Shown piece by piece: positions 23,955 to 32,436 of a stretch of 38,585 nt of DNA. This stretch comes from an uncultured Dietzia sp. (lineage in GTDB: Bacteria; Actinomycetota; Actinomycetes; Mycobacteriales; Mycobacteriaceae): NCBI RefSeq assembly GCF_937873725.1, contig NZ_CALMYY010000085.1:1-38585 (forward strand). The letters run 5' to 3'. The position numbers were made by a program, and so were the translations under genes. Position 1 is the stretch's first letter. Each line of letters opens with the position of its first letter. The notes under the pieces are model-generated. The model searched no databases. It was not told the origin of the DNA and was given only the letters and a program-made list of their open reading frames with translations.

Positions 23955-25786
23955 GACAGCAGATCCTGGGCGGCCTCGCGGCTGGCCTCCACCGGTCGCG
24001 GCCCCACCGCCTCGCCCGCCGGCAGGAACCGGCCGGCCGCGAACTCGGCGCCGTAGCCCGGCGCGAACTCCCCGTCCTGCCACACCACCCGGCCTCCGAT
24101 GATCGTCGCCGCCACCGCCCTGTCGTTGCGGTTGACCATCCGGCGGATCCCGCCGAGCTCGGGCATGGCCTCCTCGTGGTACTCGAGGGACTCGCCGTCG
24201 AGCCCCGACGGGTCCATCACCACCACGTCGGCGCGCCGGCCCACCTCCAGTCGCCCGGCATCGAGGCGGTAGAAATCGGCCAGCTCGCCGGTGAGCTTGT
24301 GGACCGCCTCCTCGGTGGTGAGGAAGGGCGTGCCCGCGCGCTGCGCCTGGTAGACGCGCTCGAGCAGGCGGACGCCGAAGTTGTAGAAGGCCATATTGCG
24401 CAGGTGCGCGCCGGCGTCGGAGAAGCCGATCGTCACCCCCGGCGTCCGCGCCAACCGGTTGGCCACCTTCTCGCGGGCGTTGGCGATGGTGGTGGTCCAG
24501 CGGAAGTCGGACCCGTGCTCCACCACCAGGTCGAGGAAGCAGTCGGCGGGATGGAGCGACCGTGCGCGGGCCACGTCCCCCACGGTCCGCCCCACCAGTG
24601 ACTCGTCGGGGCAGGCGACGATCAGCGCGTCGTCGAAGTCGCGGTGCCACACCCGCGGGCTGAAGCGCTTCTCGAAGTCCTGCCGGAACCAGCGGCGGTA
24701 GTTCTCCTGCTCCAGCAGGTCGGTGCGGGCCATCTCGTCCTTGAGGTGGAGGGCCTCGCGCCCCGAGCCGAACTCCTCGAACACCACCAGGTCGATCCCG
24801 TCGGCCCACACCTTGAACGTGGTGGGCAGGTGCTGCCACACGAACCTGCCCCTGCCCAGGGTGTTGGAGGCCCAGGCGATGGGCCGGAAGATGCGGTTGA
24901 CCCACGGCTCGGCGAGGGTGTCCGCGGCGGCGAGGAGCGAGACCCGCAGGGGCTTGCGGAAGAGCCCGGTGCTGGTGGCGGCGTAGAAGGCCACGTCGAC
25001 CTTGGTGTTGAGGTTGGGCACGCCCTGCAGGACACGGTCGCGGCCGCGCAGCAGCCGGCTGACGCGGCGGAACTCCTTCCACGACGCGTGGGTGGAGGGC
25101 AGGGTCCGCGAGCGGTAGCGGTCGCCGTCCATCTTGTCCCAGGGGTTGGTCATGGTCGACACGCCGATGAAGCCGGCGTCGAGCGCGGCGGTGATCCGCC
25201 GGTCGATCTCGCGCAACTCCTCGCGGCTGGGGGACTGCTTGGGGTCGGTCGCCCGGCCCAGGCCCATGACCGAGCCGCGGACGTCGGAGTGGCCGAGGAA
25301 GCTGGCCACGTTGGGCCCGAGCGGCAGGTCCTCCACCGCGCGCCGCCAGGCCGCCGGGTCGGACCAGGTCTTCTTCTGCTCGAGCGCCGCCAGGACGGCG
25401 TCCCGGGGCAGGGCCTCGACGCGGCTGAAGAGGTCGGCCACGTCGACGGTGCCCGAGTAGACGCCCGAGATGGAGCAGTTGCCCACCAGGACGGTGGTCA
25501 CCCCGTGGCGCACCGACTCGCCCAGGCCCGGGGAGACGAGCAGTTCGACGTCGTAGTGGGTGTGGGTGTCCACGAACCCCGGCGTGACCCACCTGCCCTC
25601 GGCCTCCACCACCCGCGTCCCGGCCGAGACGGGCAGGGGGTCGGGGCTGACCGCCGCGACCACTCCCGCGCGGATCCCGACGTCCGCCCGGACGCCGGGG
25701 GCCCCGGTGCCGTCGAACACCGTTCCGCCGCGGATCACCACGTCGAAGTCGGTGCCGCCCGGGCTGGTGTGGTGCGTGGTGTCCAC
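23951..25786 (-). CDS. N-acyl-D-amino-acid deacylase-like amidohydrolase
   Basis: About 611 residues, amidohydrolase superfamily. The first metal site is GFVDTHTHYD (H75, H77), and the late catalytic aspartate is in GFSDAGAHLRN. Small beta-domain parts flank the barrel (DVVIRGGTVFDGTG at the N terminus, GRRADVVVMDP and ATIIGGRVVW at the C terminus). D-aminoacylases of this type remove acyl groups from N-acyl-D-amino acids; other amide or lactam substrates are possible. The GTG at 25786 follows GAGGGAG and gives the usual N terminus; upstream in-frame starts lack support. It precedes the PPOX-type gene with a 4-bp overlap and is divergent from the MFS gene. Confidence 0.87.
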   Translation of the reverse strand: MDTTHHTSPGGTDFDVVIRGGTVFDGTGAPGVRADVGIRAGVVAAVSPDPLPVSAGTRVVEAEGRWVTPGFVDTHTHYDVELLVSPGLGESVRHGVTTVLVGNCSISGVYSGTVDVADLFSRVEALPRDAVLAALEQKKTWSDPAAWRRAVEDLPLGPNVASFLGHSDVRGSVMGLGRATDPKQSPSREELREIDRRITAALDAGFIGVSTMTNPWDKMDGDRYRSRTLPSTHASWKEFRRVSRLLRGRDRVLQGVPNLNTKVDVAFYAATSTGLFRKPLRVSLLAAADTLAEPWVNRIFRPIAWASNTLGRGRFVWQHLPTTFKVWADGIDLVVFEEFGSGREALHLKDEMARTDLLEQENYRRWFRQDFEKRFSPRVWHRDFDDALIVACPDESLVGRTVGDVARARSLHPADCFLDLVVEHGSDFRWTTTIANAREKVANRLARTPGVTIGFSDAGAHLRNMAFYNFGVRLLERVYQAQRAGTPFLTTEEAVHKLTGELADFYRLDAGRLEVGRRADVVVMDPSGLDGESLEYHEEAMPELGGIRRMVNRNDRAVAATIIGGRVVWQDGEFAPGYGAEFAAGRFLPAGEAVGPRPVEASREAAQDLLS

Positions 25787-25804
25787 GAGGCACTCCCTCA
25801 CGTA

Positions 25805-25830
25805 GTGATCCGGAGCTTGTGATCCGGAGC
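25805..25830. repeat. 12-bp direct repeat upstream of the amidohydrolase
   Basis: gtgatccggagc occurs twice with a 2-bp gap (period 14). It lies 18 bp before the amidohydrolase start and 90 bp before the MFS start. It may be a direct-repeat operator. Confidence 0.5.
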
Positions 25831-25920
25831 ACACATCGTCCCACAGGGCTCAGACAGTCGTCCACGTCCAGCTCCGCGGTGCGACGGGCGTGTCGGTGGG
25901 CGGGAGTAGCGTCTGTGCCC

Positions 25921-27276
25921 ATGACCACACGCACGGAGCGCCTCGACGGCCTGCCGTTCACCCGCAAGCACCGCAAGCTCCTGCTCGGGTCGGGCGTGGG
26001 CTGGGCGCTCGACGCCATGGACGTCGGCCTCATCTCGTTCGTCATGGCGGCGCTGGCCGTCCACTGGTCGCTCAGCCCCACGGAACTGTCGTGGATCGGG
26101 TCCATCGGGTTCGTCGGCATGGCCATCGGGGCGGCGCTCGGCGGGTTGCTCGCGGACAGGATCGGCCGGCGCCAGGTCTTTGCCGCCACGCTCCTCATCT
26201 ACGGGCTCGCGACGGGGGCCGCGGCGCTGTCGACCGGAGTGGCGATGCTCATCGCCCTGCGCTTCGTCGTGGGACTCGGCCTGGGCGCCGAACTGCCGGT
26301 GGCGTCCACGCTGGTCAGCGAGTTCGCGCCGCGCAGGGTCCGCGGCCGGGTGGTGGTGGCGCTCGAGGCGTTCTGGGCGGTGGGCTGGATCATGGCCGCG
26401 CTCATCGGGTACTTCGTGGTGCCGACCGGCGACGACGGCTGGCGCTGGGCGCTCGCCGTGGGCCTGGTCCCGGCCGCGTACGCGCTCGTGGTGAGGTTCG
26501 GCCTGCCCGAATCGGTGCGGTTCCTCGAATCCAGGGGTCGTCACGACGAGGCCGAGCGGATCGTCCGCGACTACGAGGCCTCCGCCGGCGTCGAGCCGCC
26601 GCCCGCCCGGGCGGAGGGCGCCCGGTCCGACCCCGCCCGGTCCGAGCCCGCCGAGCCCACCGAGGCCGCCGGGCCCGCCGAACCCCGGGAGTCCATCTGG
26701 TCCCCGCGGTTGCGCGGGCGGACCGGGGCGCTGTGGATCGTGTGGTTCGGGATCAACTTCTCCTACTACGGCGCGTTCATCTGGCTGCCGAGCCTGCTGG
26801 TGTCCCAGGGCTTCGACCTGGTGAAGTCGTTCGGTTACACGCTCGTCATCACGCTGGCCCAGCTGCCGGGCTACGCGGTGGCGGCGTGGCTGATCGAGGT
26901 GTGGGGCCGGAGGGTCACGCTCGCGGTGTTCCTGGTCGGCTCGGCGGTCGCGGCGGGCCTGTTCGGGCTCGCGGACTCCCCGGCCACCATCATCGCCGCG
27001 GGCATGGCGCTGTCGTTCTTCAACCTCGGCGCGTGGGGCGCGCTGTACGCGATCGGTCCCGAGCTCTACCCCACCACCACCCGCGGGTCCGGCACCGGCG
27101 CGGCAGCGGCGTTCGGGCGGATCGCCTCGATCCTCGCGCCGCTGCTCGTGCCGTTCCTGCTCGACGCGGGTGACACGGTGCTGGTCTTCGGCGTGTTCGC
27201 CGCGGCCTTCGTCGTGGCCGCCGTGGCCGCTTTCACCCTCCCGGAGCGCAAGGGCGCCGCGCTCGAGGAGGCGTGA
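25921..27276 (+). CDS. MFS metabolite:proton symporter
   Basis: A 451-residue, 12-helix transporter. Motif A (GGLLADRIGRRQVF) lies after helix 2, and WALDAMDVGLISF in helix 1 and PTTTRGSGTGAAAAFGRI late in the protein fit the aromatic-acid/metabolite symporter-type families. The central cytoplasmic loop is unusually Pro/Glu/Ala-rich. It probably imports an organic acid; the divergent D-aminoacylase-like gene hints at an acylated amino acid or related compound. The ATG has no ribosome site, but TAGCGT (25907-25912) ends 8 nt upstream, suggesting a leaderless mRNA. Confidence 0.87.
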   Translation: MTTRTERLDGLPFTRKHRKLLLGSGVGWALDAMDVGLISFVMAALAVHWSLSPTELSWIGSIGFVGMAIGAALGGLLADRIGRRQVFAATLLIYGLATGAAALSTGVAMLIALRFVVGLGLGAELPVASTLVSEFAPRRVRGRVVVALEAFWAVGWIMAALIGYFVVPTGDDGWRWALAVGLVPAAYALVVRFGLPESVRFLESRGRHDEAERIVRDYEASAGVEPPPARAEGARSDPARSEPAEPTEAAGPAEPRESIWSPRLRGRTGALWIVWFGINFSYYGAFIWLPSLLVSQGFDLVKSFGYTLVITLAQLPGYAVAAWLIEVWGRRVTLAVFLVGSAVAAGLFGLADSPATIIAAGMALSFFNLGAWGALYAIGPELYPTTTRGSGTGAAAAFGRIASILAPLLVPFLLDAGDTVLVFGVFAAAFVVAAVAAFTLPERKGAALEEA

Positions 27277-27301
27277 GCCCGGCCCACGCCCCGCGCCCCG
27301 G

Positions 27302-27913
27302 TCAGCCCCGGGTCTCCCGCCCGTCCCCCAGCTCGCGGATCCGCTCGGTCGCGGCGCGCAGCCGGTCCTCGCGCGCCTGCTGATCGGCCTTCTTGATTTT
27401 CTCGTAGGTCTTCTCGTCCGAGTCCGAGTAGCGCAGCACCAACCGCGGCAGGCCCAGCGTGACGATCAGCGACGGCCACACGATCCACGCGTACTGCCAG
27501 TCCACGACGATCTGCAGCACGAGGAACGTGATGAGCGTCAGGCCGATCACCACTCCGTCGAGGGACTCCACCAGCTTGCCGCGCTTGCGGAGGTCCGCCA
27601 GGTCGGCGTCGGCGTCGCGCAGGGCGGGGGTCGGGGGGCCGGACGAGTACGACGACGACGAGACCGTCATCTCCCCACCGCCCGCCGTGGCCGACCGGAC
27701 GATCAGGCCGTCGACCGAGGTCAGGGGCACACCGCCGGGCAGGTCGCGGAAGGCGCCGTCCAGCTGCGCGAGGGTCCGCGCCGCGGCCACGTCGCCGGAG
27801 CGGGCGTGGAATTCCGGGTCGTCGAGTCGTCCGGCTGCGTAGTGGTCCCCGAGGGCGGTCAGGGCGTGCAACCGCTCGGCGTCCGAGAGCAGGAGGTCGT
27901 CCGGTTGGGTCAT
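27302..27913 (-). CDS. DUF1707 and two-helix membrane domain protein
   Basis: A 203-residue protein. The N-terminal 60 residues (LLSDAERLHALTALGDHYAAGRLDDPEF) match the DUF1707 pattern, quoted here as SDAERLHALTALGDHYAAGR. A linker and a charged stretch follow, then two hydrophobic helices (VVIGLTLITFLVLQIVV and WIVWPSLIVTLGL) and a charged C-terminal coiled segment. Function is unknown for the family; it is common in mycolic-acid actinobacteria. The ATG lies 6 nt after TACCGT (27920-27925), suggesting a leaderless mRNA. Confidence 0.8.
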   Translation of the reverse strand: MTQPDDLLLSDAERLHALTALGDHYAAGRLDDPEFHARSGDVAAARTLAQLDGAFRDLPGGVPLTSVDGLIVRSATAGGGEMTVSSSSYSSGPPTPALRDADADLADLRKRGKLVESLDGVVIGLTLITFLVLQIVVDWQYAWIVWPSLIVTLGLPRLVLRYSDSDEKTYEKIKKADQQAREDRLRAATERIRELGDGRETRG

Positions 27914-27998
27914 GGGACAACGGTAGAACCGCCCGCCCCGCGACGCCATAGCCGTGTCACATTCTGCGGTGCTCCACAGGTCGGTGCTTTCTCGAGCG

Positions 27999-28349
27999 CT
28001 ACGCGGGCACCCACATGGCCATCTCGTTGCCGCCGGGTTCGCGGAAGTGGAACCGGCGCCCGCCCGTGAAGTCGAACGGGCCGAACGTCACCGTGCCGCC
28101 CGCCGCCTCGACCCGGGCGCGGGCCTCGTCGAGATCGGCCACCCGGATGACCATCAGGGGGGCGGGGGACTGCTCGTGGGCGTCGCCCTGGACGCCCACG
28201 TCGATCCCGCCGCCGAAAAGGTGGGTGTAGGACTGCCCGTACACCGTGGGTGTCCAGCCGCAGACCGCCTGTAGGAACTCGGAGGTCGCCGACATCGACG
28301 TGCTGGGGAACTCGACCAACGTGATCTCGAGAGGGGTGCTCGGGTGCAT
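27999..28349 (-). CDS. VOC family (glyoxalase/bleomycin-resistance-like) protein
   Basis: A 116-residue protein of two babbab modules: an N-terminal part (TLVEFPSTSM to GIDVGVQ) and a C-terminal part (VADLDEARARVEAAGGTV, FHFREPGGNEMAMW). The ending REPGGNEMAMW is the usual metal-site strand. Function is not predictable. The ATG is 7 nt after TACATT (28357-28362) and likely leaderless. It lies on the same strand as thiE, 111 bp downstream. Confidence 0.83.
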   Translation of the reverse strand: MHPSTPLEITLVEFPSTSMSATSEFLQAVCGWTPTVYGQSYTHLFGGGIDVGVQGDAHEQSPAPLMVIRVADLDEARARVEAAGGTVTFGPFDFTGGRRFHFREPGGNEMAMWVPA

Positions 28350-28413
28350 GGCCACGAATGTACGTCCGCGCGCGGCTTCGTGACAAAGATTCGGCGCGAG
28401 GCGGGTTCGCTGC

Positions 28414-28428
28414 CGGGCCGCCGGCCCG
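28414..28428 (-). terminator. GC hairpin after thiE
   Basis: CGGGCC, three bases, GGCCCG form a perfect 6-bp stem 32 bp past the thiE stop, followed by gggcaacc repeats on the thiE side. No T-tract. Confidence 0.35.
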
Positions 28429-28460
28429 CCGGGCAACCGGGCAACCGGGTCGCCGCGCGG

Positions 28461-29189
28461 TCAGGCTCGGGCGGCGTCCCAGCGGGCGAGCAGACCCGCG
28501 GCGGCCGCGCGCGGATCGGGCGCGGCCATGATCGCCGAGACCACGCAGACCCCGTCGAGCGCGGTCGCGGCCAGCCGGCCCACGGTCGAGGGCCCGATCC
28601 CGCCGATCCCCACCGCCCGGACCCCGGCCCCCGCCCCGCCACGGCCTGGTGTGCGGTGCGCGTGCGCGGCCCGGGCGATCCGGTCGGCGCCCTCCGGGCC
28701 GAGGGCGGGCGCGGTGTCGGTCTTGGTCGCGGTCGACCACACCGGGCTCACCCCGACCACGTCCGGGGCGGGACCCGGCCCGGCCAGCGCCGCGGCGAGC
28801 TGGGCGTCGGTCTCGATCGAGAGTCCGAGCATCAGCCCGTCCGGCAACCCGGCGCGGGCCGTCGCCAGGGGCACGTCCCCCTGGCCGATGTGCAGGTGCA
28901 GCCCCAGCTCGCGCGCGACGTCCATCCTGTCGTTGACGAACACCGGCACGTGACGGCCCGTCTCGGCGGACGCGCTCGCGACCGCGGCGCAGACGGCGAG
29001 GGCGCGTGACGCGAACTCGTCGTCGTCGCACTCCTTGTCCCGGACCTGGACCACACCCACCCCGCCGAGCACGGCCTCGTAGACGATCCCCGGCACCGCG
29101 TCGCGCCCGCCGCCGAGGTGGGGATCGGTGACCAGATACAGGCGCCAGTCGACGACGACGGCGTCGTGGGGCCGGGGCGCCGCGGTCAC
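28461..29189 (-). CDS. thiE: Thiamine-phosphate synthase
   Basis: A 242-residue (beta/alpha)8 enzyme that joins HMP-diphosphate and HET-phosphate to thiamine phosphate. The signature blocks are in order: [40 protein letters not shown] and VGIGGIGP. It is somewhat longer than usual because of Ala/Pro-rich and Gly-rich insertions (for example near [13 protein letters not shown]). The GTG start overlaps the thiM stop by 4 bp, so thiM and thiE are translationally coupled. Confidence 0.93.
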   Translation of the reverse strand: MTAAPRPHDAVVVDWRLYLVTDPHLGGGRDAVPGIVYEAVLGGVGVVQVRDKECDDDEFASRALAVCAAVASASAETGRHVPVFVNDRMDVARELGLHLHIGQGDVPLATARAGLPDGLMLGLSIETDAQLAAALAGPGPAPDVVGVSPVWSTATKTDTAPALGPEGADRIARAAHAHRTPGRGGAGAGVRAVGIGGIGPSTVGRLAATALDGVCVVSAIMAAPDPRAAAAGLLARWDAARA

Positions 29190-30040
29190 GGGGTGGCGTC
29201 GAGAAGGGTGACCGAGTCCGCGATCTCCTCGGGGCTGAGCGTGTACAGCGCGTCGAGCCACGCCACCGAGAACAGCCCGGGACCGGCGGCGACGCGACCG
29301 GCGGCCGATCCCGCGGCCCCGGCGTGGGCGTGGGCGGCGACCACCGCGTCGTGGTCGGGGATGCTGGCCGCCCGGGCCGCGCCGAGGTAAGCCGCGGTGA
29401 GCGCCCCGAGCGCGCAGCCGGTGCCGATCACCCTCTGCAGCAGCGGGTGCCCGGACGTGATCCAGGTGGCGGTGGTGGACCCGGCGGTGGTGGAGACCAC
29501 CACGTCCCGGGGTCCCGTCACCGCGACCACGCCCCCGGTGCGCTCGGCGAGCAGCAGCGCGGGGGCCAGCGCCACGTCGACGTCGTGGGTCGAGTCCACC
29601 CCGCGGCCGCCGGCGCCGGCCCCGGCGAGGGCGATGGTCTCCGAGGCGTTGGCCCGGATCGCCGCCGGTCCGTGGTCGAGCCACCCCGTGGCCAACCGCG
29701 TGCGCAGTGTCAACGCCCCCACCGCCACCGGGTCCAGCACCCACGGCGTGCCGTGCTCGCGCGCGGAGGCGACGGCGGCGTGCATGCCCTCCACCTGCTC
29801 GGACGTCGGGTTGCCCACGTTGATCAGCACCCCCGAGGCGATCGCGGCGAAGTCGCCGGCCTCCTCCGGGTGGTCGACCATCGCGGGGGCGGCGCCGGCC
29901 GCCAGGAGGACGTCGGCGGTGATCTGGCGGACCACCGAGTTGGTCAGGCAGTGCACCAGCGGCTCGGTGCGACGCATCACCGAGACCAGGCGGGCGACGT
30001 CGACGGAGCTGGAACTGGAGCCGGAACCGGGAGCGGACAT
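29186..30040 (-). CDS. thiM: Hydroxyethylthiazole kinase
   Basis: A 284-residue ribokinase-like enzyme that phosphorylates the thiazole alcohol for thiamine salvage. [11 protein letters not shown] (28-38), [31 protein letters not shown] and the anion-hole GTGCALGA with Cys209 identify ThiM. An N-terminal Ser-rich stretch precedes the core. The ATG is directly preceded by GGGGGGC, with a CACACT -10-like box 7 nt upstream. thiE follows with a GTGA overlap. No thiD is present here, and I see no TPP riboswitch in the 70-bp leader. Confidence 0.94.
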   Translation of the reverse strand: MSAPGSGSSSSSVDVARLVSVMRRTEPLVHCLTNSVVRQITADVLLAAGAAPAMVDHPEEAGDFAAIASGVLINVGNPTSEQVEGMHAAVASAREHGTPWVLDPVAVGALTLRTRLATGWLDHGPAAIRANASETIALAGAGAGGRGVDSTHDVDVALAPALLLAERTGGVVAVTGPRDVVVSTTAGSTTATWITSGHPLLQRVIGTGCALGALTAAYLGAARAASIPDHDAVVAAHAHAGAAGSAAGRVAAGPGLFSVAWLDALYTLSPEEIADSVTLLDATP

Positions 30041-30092
30041 GCCCCCCAGTGTGCCGCCCCCGCCGGGCGCGAGGCGGAATAGGCCCCGCACC

Positions 30093-30110
30093 GCCCGGGT
30101 TGGACCGGGC
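30093..30110. promoter_or_regulatory. Inverted repeat ending at the monooxygenase ATG
   Basis: GCCCGG, six bases, CCGGGC end immediately before the ATG, between divergent thiM and the monooxygenase gene. It could be an operator; no ribosome site is visible for that start. Confidence 0.35.
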
Positions 30111-31115
30111 ATGACCCCCTCCTCCCCGCTGCCCCTGTCCGTGATCGACTTCGCGTCCGTCCGCCCCGGGCAGTCGGTCGGCGAGGCGCTGCAGGACTCG
30201 GTGGCGTTGGCGCGGAAGGCGGAGGAGCTGGACTACGCGCGGGTGTGGTACTCCGAACACCACAACATGGCGTCCATCGCCTCGTCGGCACCGGCGGTGC
30301 TCATGGCGCACATCGCGGCACGGACCGAGCGGATCCGGCTGGGCTCCGGCGGAGTGATGCTGCCCAACCACTCGCCCATCGTGATAGCCGAGCAGTTCGG
30401 CACGCTCGCCGAACTGCACCCGGGGCGCATCGACCTGGGCCTCGGCCGGGCCCCCGGCACCGATCCGCAGACCCTGGCGGCGCTGCGCCGCGAGCCGTCG
30501 GCGGCGGAGAACTTCCCGACCGACGTGAGGGAGCTGCAGGCGTTCCTCGGCGACACCCCGTCGGACCTCGCCCGGACCCGCGGCATCGTCGCCGTCCCGG
30601 GTCGCGGCACCAGGGTGCCGCTGTACATCCTCGGCTCGTCCCTGTTCGGCGCCCAGCTCGCCGCCGCGTTCGGGCTGCCGTACGCGTTCGCCTCGCACTT
30701 CGCGCCGGACGCGCTCGAGCAGGCCTCGGCGGTGTACCGCGAGCGCTTCGAGCCCAGCGAGCAGCTGTCCGAGCCGTACATGATCGCCGCGGTCAACGTG
30801 GTGGCCGACCACGACGCCTCGCGCGCCGACCGCGAACTCCAGTGGTAGCGCCGCCAGCGCGTCAAGCTCATGGTCGGTCGGGGGCGCGAGTTCTCCGACG
30901 AGGAACTGGACATGGTGATGGAGTCCGCGGCCGGTCGCCAGATCCTGCACATGATCCACTACACGGCGGTCGGTGACGGCCCCGCGGTCCGCGGGTACCT
31001 GCGCGACTTCGCCCGTCGCGCGGGCGCGGACGAGCTGATGATCGCGCCCGTCGGGTCCACCCGCGAGCGTGTCCACGGCTCGCTCGAGGTGCTGCGGAAG
31101 GCGTGGAGTGACTGA
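30111..31115 (+). pseudogene. LLM-class flavin-dependent oxidoreductase broken by one amber codon
   Basis: The frame encodes a luciferase-like monooxygenase of group-1 type: [49 protein letters not shown] and FGTLAELHPGRIDLGLGRAPGTDP are characteristic, seen in part as SEHHNMASIASSAP and RIDLGLGRAPGTDP. After residue 245 (RELQW) a TAG at 30846-30848 interrupts it. The same frame then continues without shift as RRQRVKLMVGRGREFSDEE and ends at 31115 with a normal C terminus, giving about 334 residues in total, the family's usual length. A single TGG or CAG to TAG change explains it. The gene is probably inactive, or this is a base-calling error; the truncated product would lack the C-terminal barrel strands. 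Confidence 0.85.
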
Positions 31116-31174
31116 CGTCTCCGCAGGCGGGTGCGCTTGGTCACGAATTCACCGTCGCGTGGTCCCAGAGGTGG

Positions 31175-31201
31175 TTGGCGCCCACCGAACCAGCCTATAG
31201 T
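31175..31201 (+). promoter_or_regulatory. Promoter of the desaturase gene
   Basis: TTGGCG (31175-31180) and TATAGT (31196-31201) are separated by 15 bp, slightly short. TATAGT ends 6 nt before the ATG, so the mRNA is probably leaderless. The -35 lies within GGTGG-N7-CCACC (31170-31186), a possible operator. Confidence 0.55.
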
Positions 31202-31207
31202 TGATCC

Positions 31208-32413
31208 ATGGCCATCTCTGATGTAGGCGAGTACGCCCATCTCTCTCCCGAGCAGGTCGAGGAACTGGGGCGGGAGCTCGACGCGATCCGGGCGGACGTC
31301 ATCGCCTCGCGTGGGGAGCGCGACTTCCGCTATATCCACGGCGTGATCCGCATGCAGCGCGGGATCGAGCTCGGCGCCCGGGCGATCCTGTACATCGGGG
31401 CCCGGAACCGCACGGCGTGGGTCCTGGGGACCGGCGCGCTGGCGGTGGCCAAGATCCTCGAGAACATGGAGATCGGGCACAACGTCCTCCACGGGCAGTG
31501 GGACTGGATGAACGATCCGGAGATCCACTCCACCACGTGGGAGTGGGACCTGGTCGGCAGCTCGGCGGACTGGAAGCACACCCACAACTACCTGCACCAC
31601 AAGTACACCAACATCGTGGGGATGGACGACGACGTGGGCTTCGGCGTCCTGCGGGTCACGCGCGACGTGCCCTGGGAGCCCAGGTACTCGGCGAACCTGT
31701 TGGTCAACGCCATCCTGATGGCGGGTTTCGAGTGGGGGATCGGCCTGCAGAACGTCCGTTTCCAGGACGCGTTCCCGGGGTCCGGGGCGACCCCCGCGGA
31801 CAGGCGCGTCGCCGAGGCGTTCCTGAAGAAGGCGGGAAGCCAGGTCCTCAAGGACTACATCCTCTTCCCGGTGCTCGCCGGCCCGTCGGGGCGGCAGGCG
31901 TTCACCGCCGCGGTCACCGCCAACATCCTGCGCAACATCTGGACGAACGCCGTGATCTTCTGCGGCCACTTCCCGGACGGCGCGGAGAAGTTCACCTCTA
32001 AGGATGTAGAGACCGAGACGCAGGCGGAGTGGTACCTGAGGCAGATGCTCGGGAGCGCCAACCTCGACGGCGGCCCGGTCATGAACCTCCTCTCGGGCAA
32101 CCTGTCGTTCCAGATCGAGCACCACATGTTCCCGGACCTGCCGTCCAACCGGTACTCCGAGATCTCCCTGCGCGTGCGCGAGCTGTGTCAGCGCTACGAC
32201 CTGCCGTATGTCAGCGGGCCCCTGTGGAAGCAGTACCTCCAGTCCTGGCGGACCATCGCGCGGCTCTCCCTGCCCGACCGCTACCTGCGTCGGTCCGCCG
32301 ACGATGCGGCCGAGACGCGGAGCGAGAGGATGTTCGACCGGATGCCGCCGATGCCGGGCCTGGCGACCGCGCTGGCCTCGTTCCGCAAGGGGCGCGCCCA
32401 GCTGGCCCGCTGA
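31208..32413 (+). CDS. Membrane acyl-CoA desaturase, DesA3-like
   Basis: A 401-residue integral membrane di-iron desaturase. The three histidine boxes are complete: GHNVLHG (H91, H95), HTHNYLHH (H126, H130, H131) and QIEHH (Q302, H305, H306). Hydrophobic segments lie between them. It resembles mycobacterial DesA3 (stearoyl-CoA delta-9 desaturase), producing oleoyl-type chains at the membrane. DesA3 uses an oxidoreductase partner that in mycobacteria is encoded next door; none is adjacent here. The ATG is supported by the TATAGT box 6 nt upstream. A thioesterase gene follows after 23 bp. Confidence 0.92.
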   Translation: MAISDVGEYAHLSPEQVEELGRELDAIRADVIASRGERDFRYIHGVIRMQRGIELGARAILYIGARNRTAWVLGTGALAVAKILENMEIGHNVLHGQWDWMNDPEIHSTTWEWDLVGSSADWKHTHNYLHHKYTNIVGMDDDVGFGVLRVTRDVPWEPRYSANLLVNAILMAGFEWGIGLQNVRFQDAFPGSGATPADRRVAEAFLKKAGSQVLKDYILFPVLAGPSGRQAFTAAVTANILRNIWTNAVIFCGHFPDGAEKFTSKDVETETQAEWYLRQMLGSANLDGGPVMNLLSGNLSFQIEHHMFPDLPSNRYSEISLRVRELCQRYDLPYVSGPLWKQYLQSWRTIARLSLPDRYLRRSADDAAETRSERMFDRMPPMPGLATALASFRKGRAQLAR

Positions 32414-32436
32414 CCCTCTTTGGCAGACTGTCCGGC

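Noticed and set aside
27957..27970. TGTCACATTC as a regulatory palindrome upstream of the VOC stop
   Set aside because: No second half-site, and it lies between two leftward genes with no promoter need at that point.
30041..30110. TPP riboswitch before thiM
   Set aside because: The 70-bp leader lacks the conserved CTGAGA and ACCTGA blocks and is too short.
30870..31115. Separate small gene after the monooxygenase
   Set aside because: It is in the same frame as, and continues the homology of, the interrupted monooxygenase, so it is its C-terminal part.
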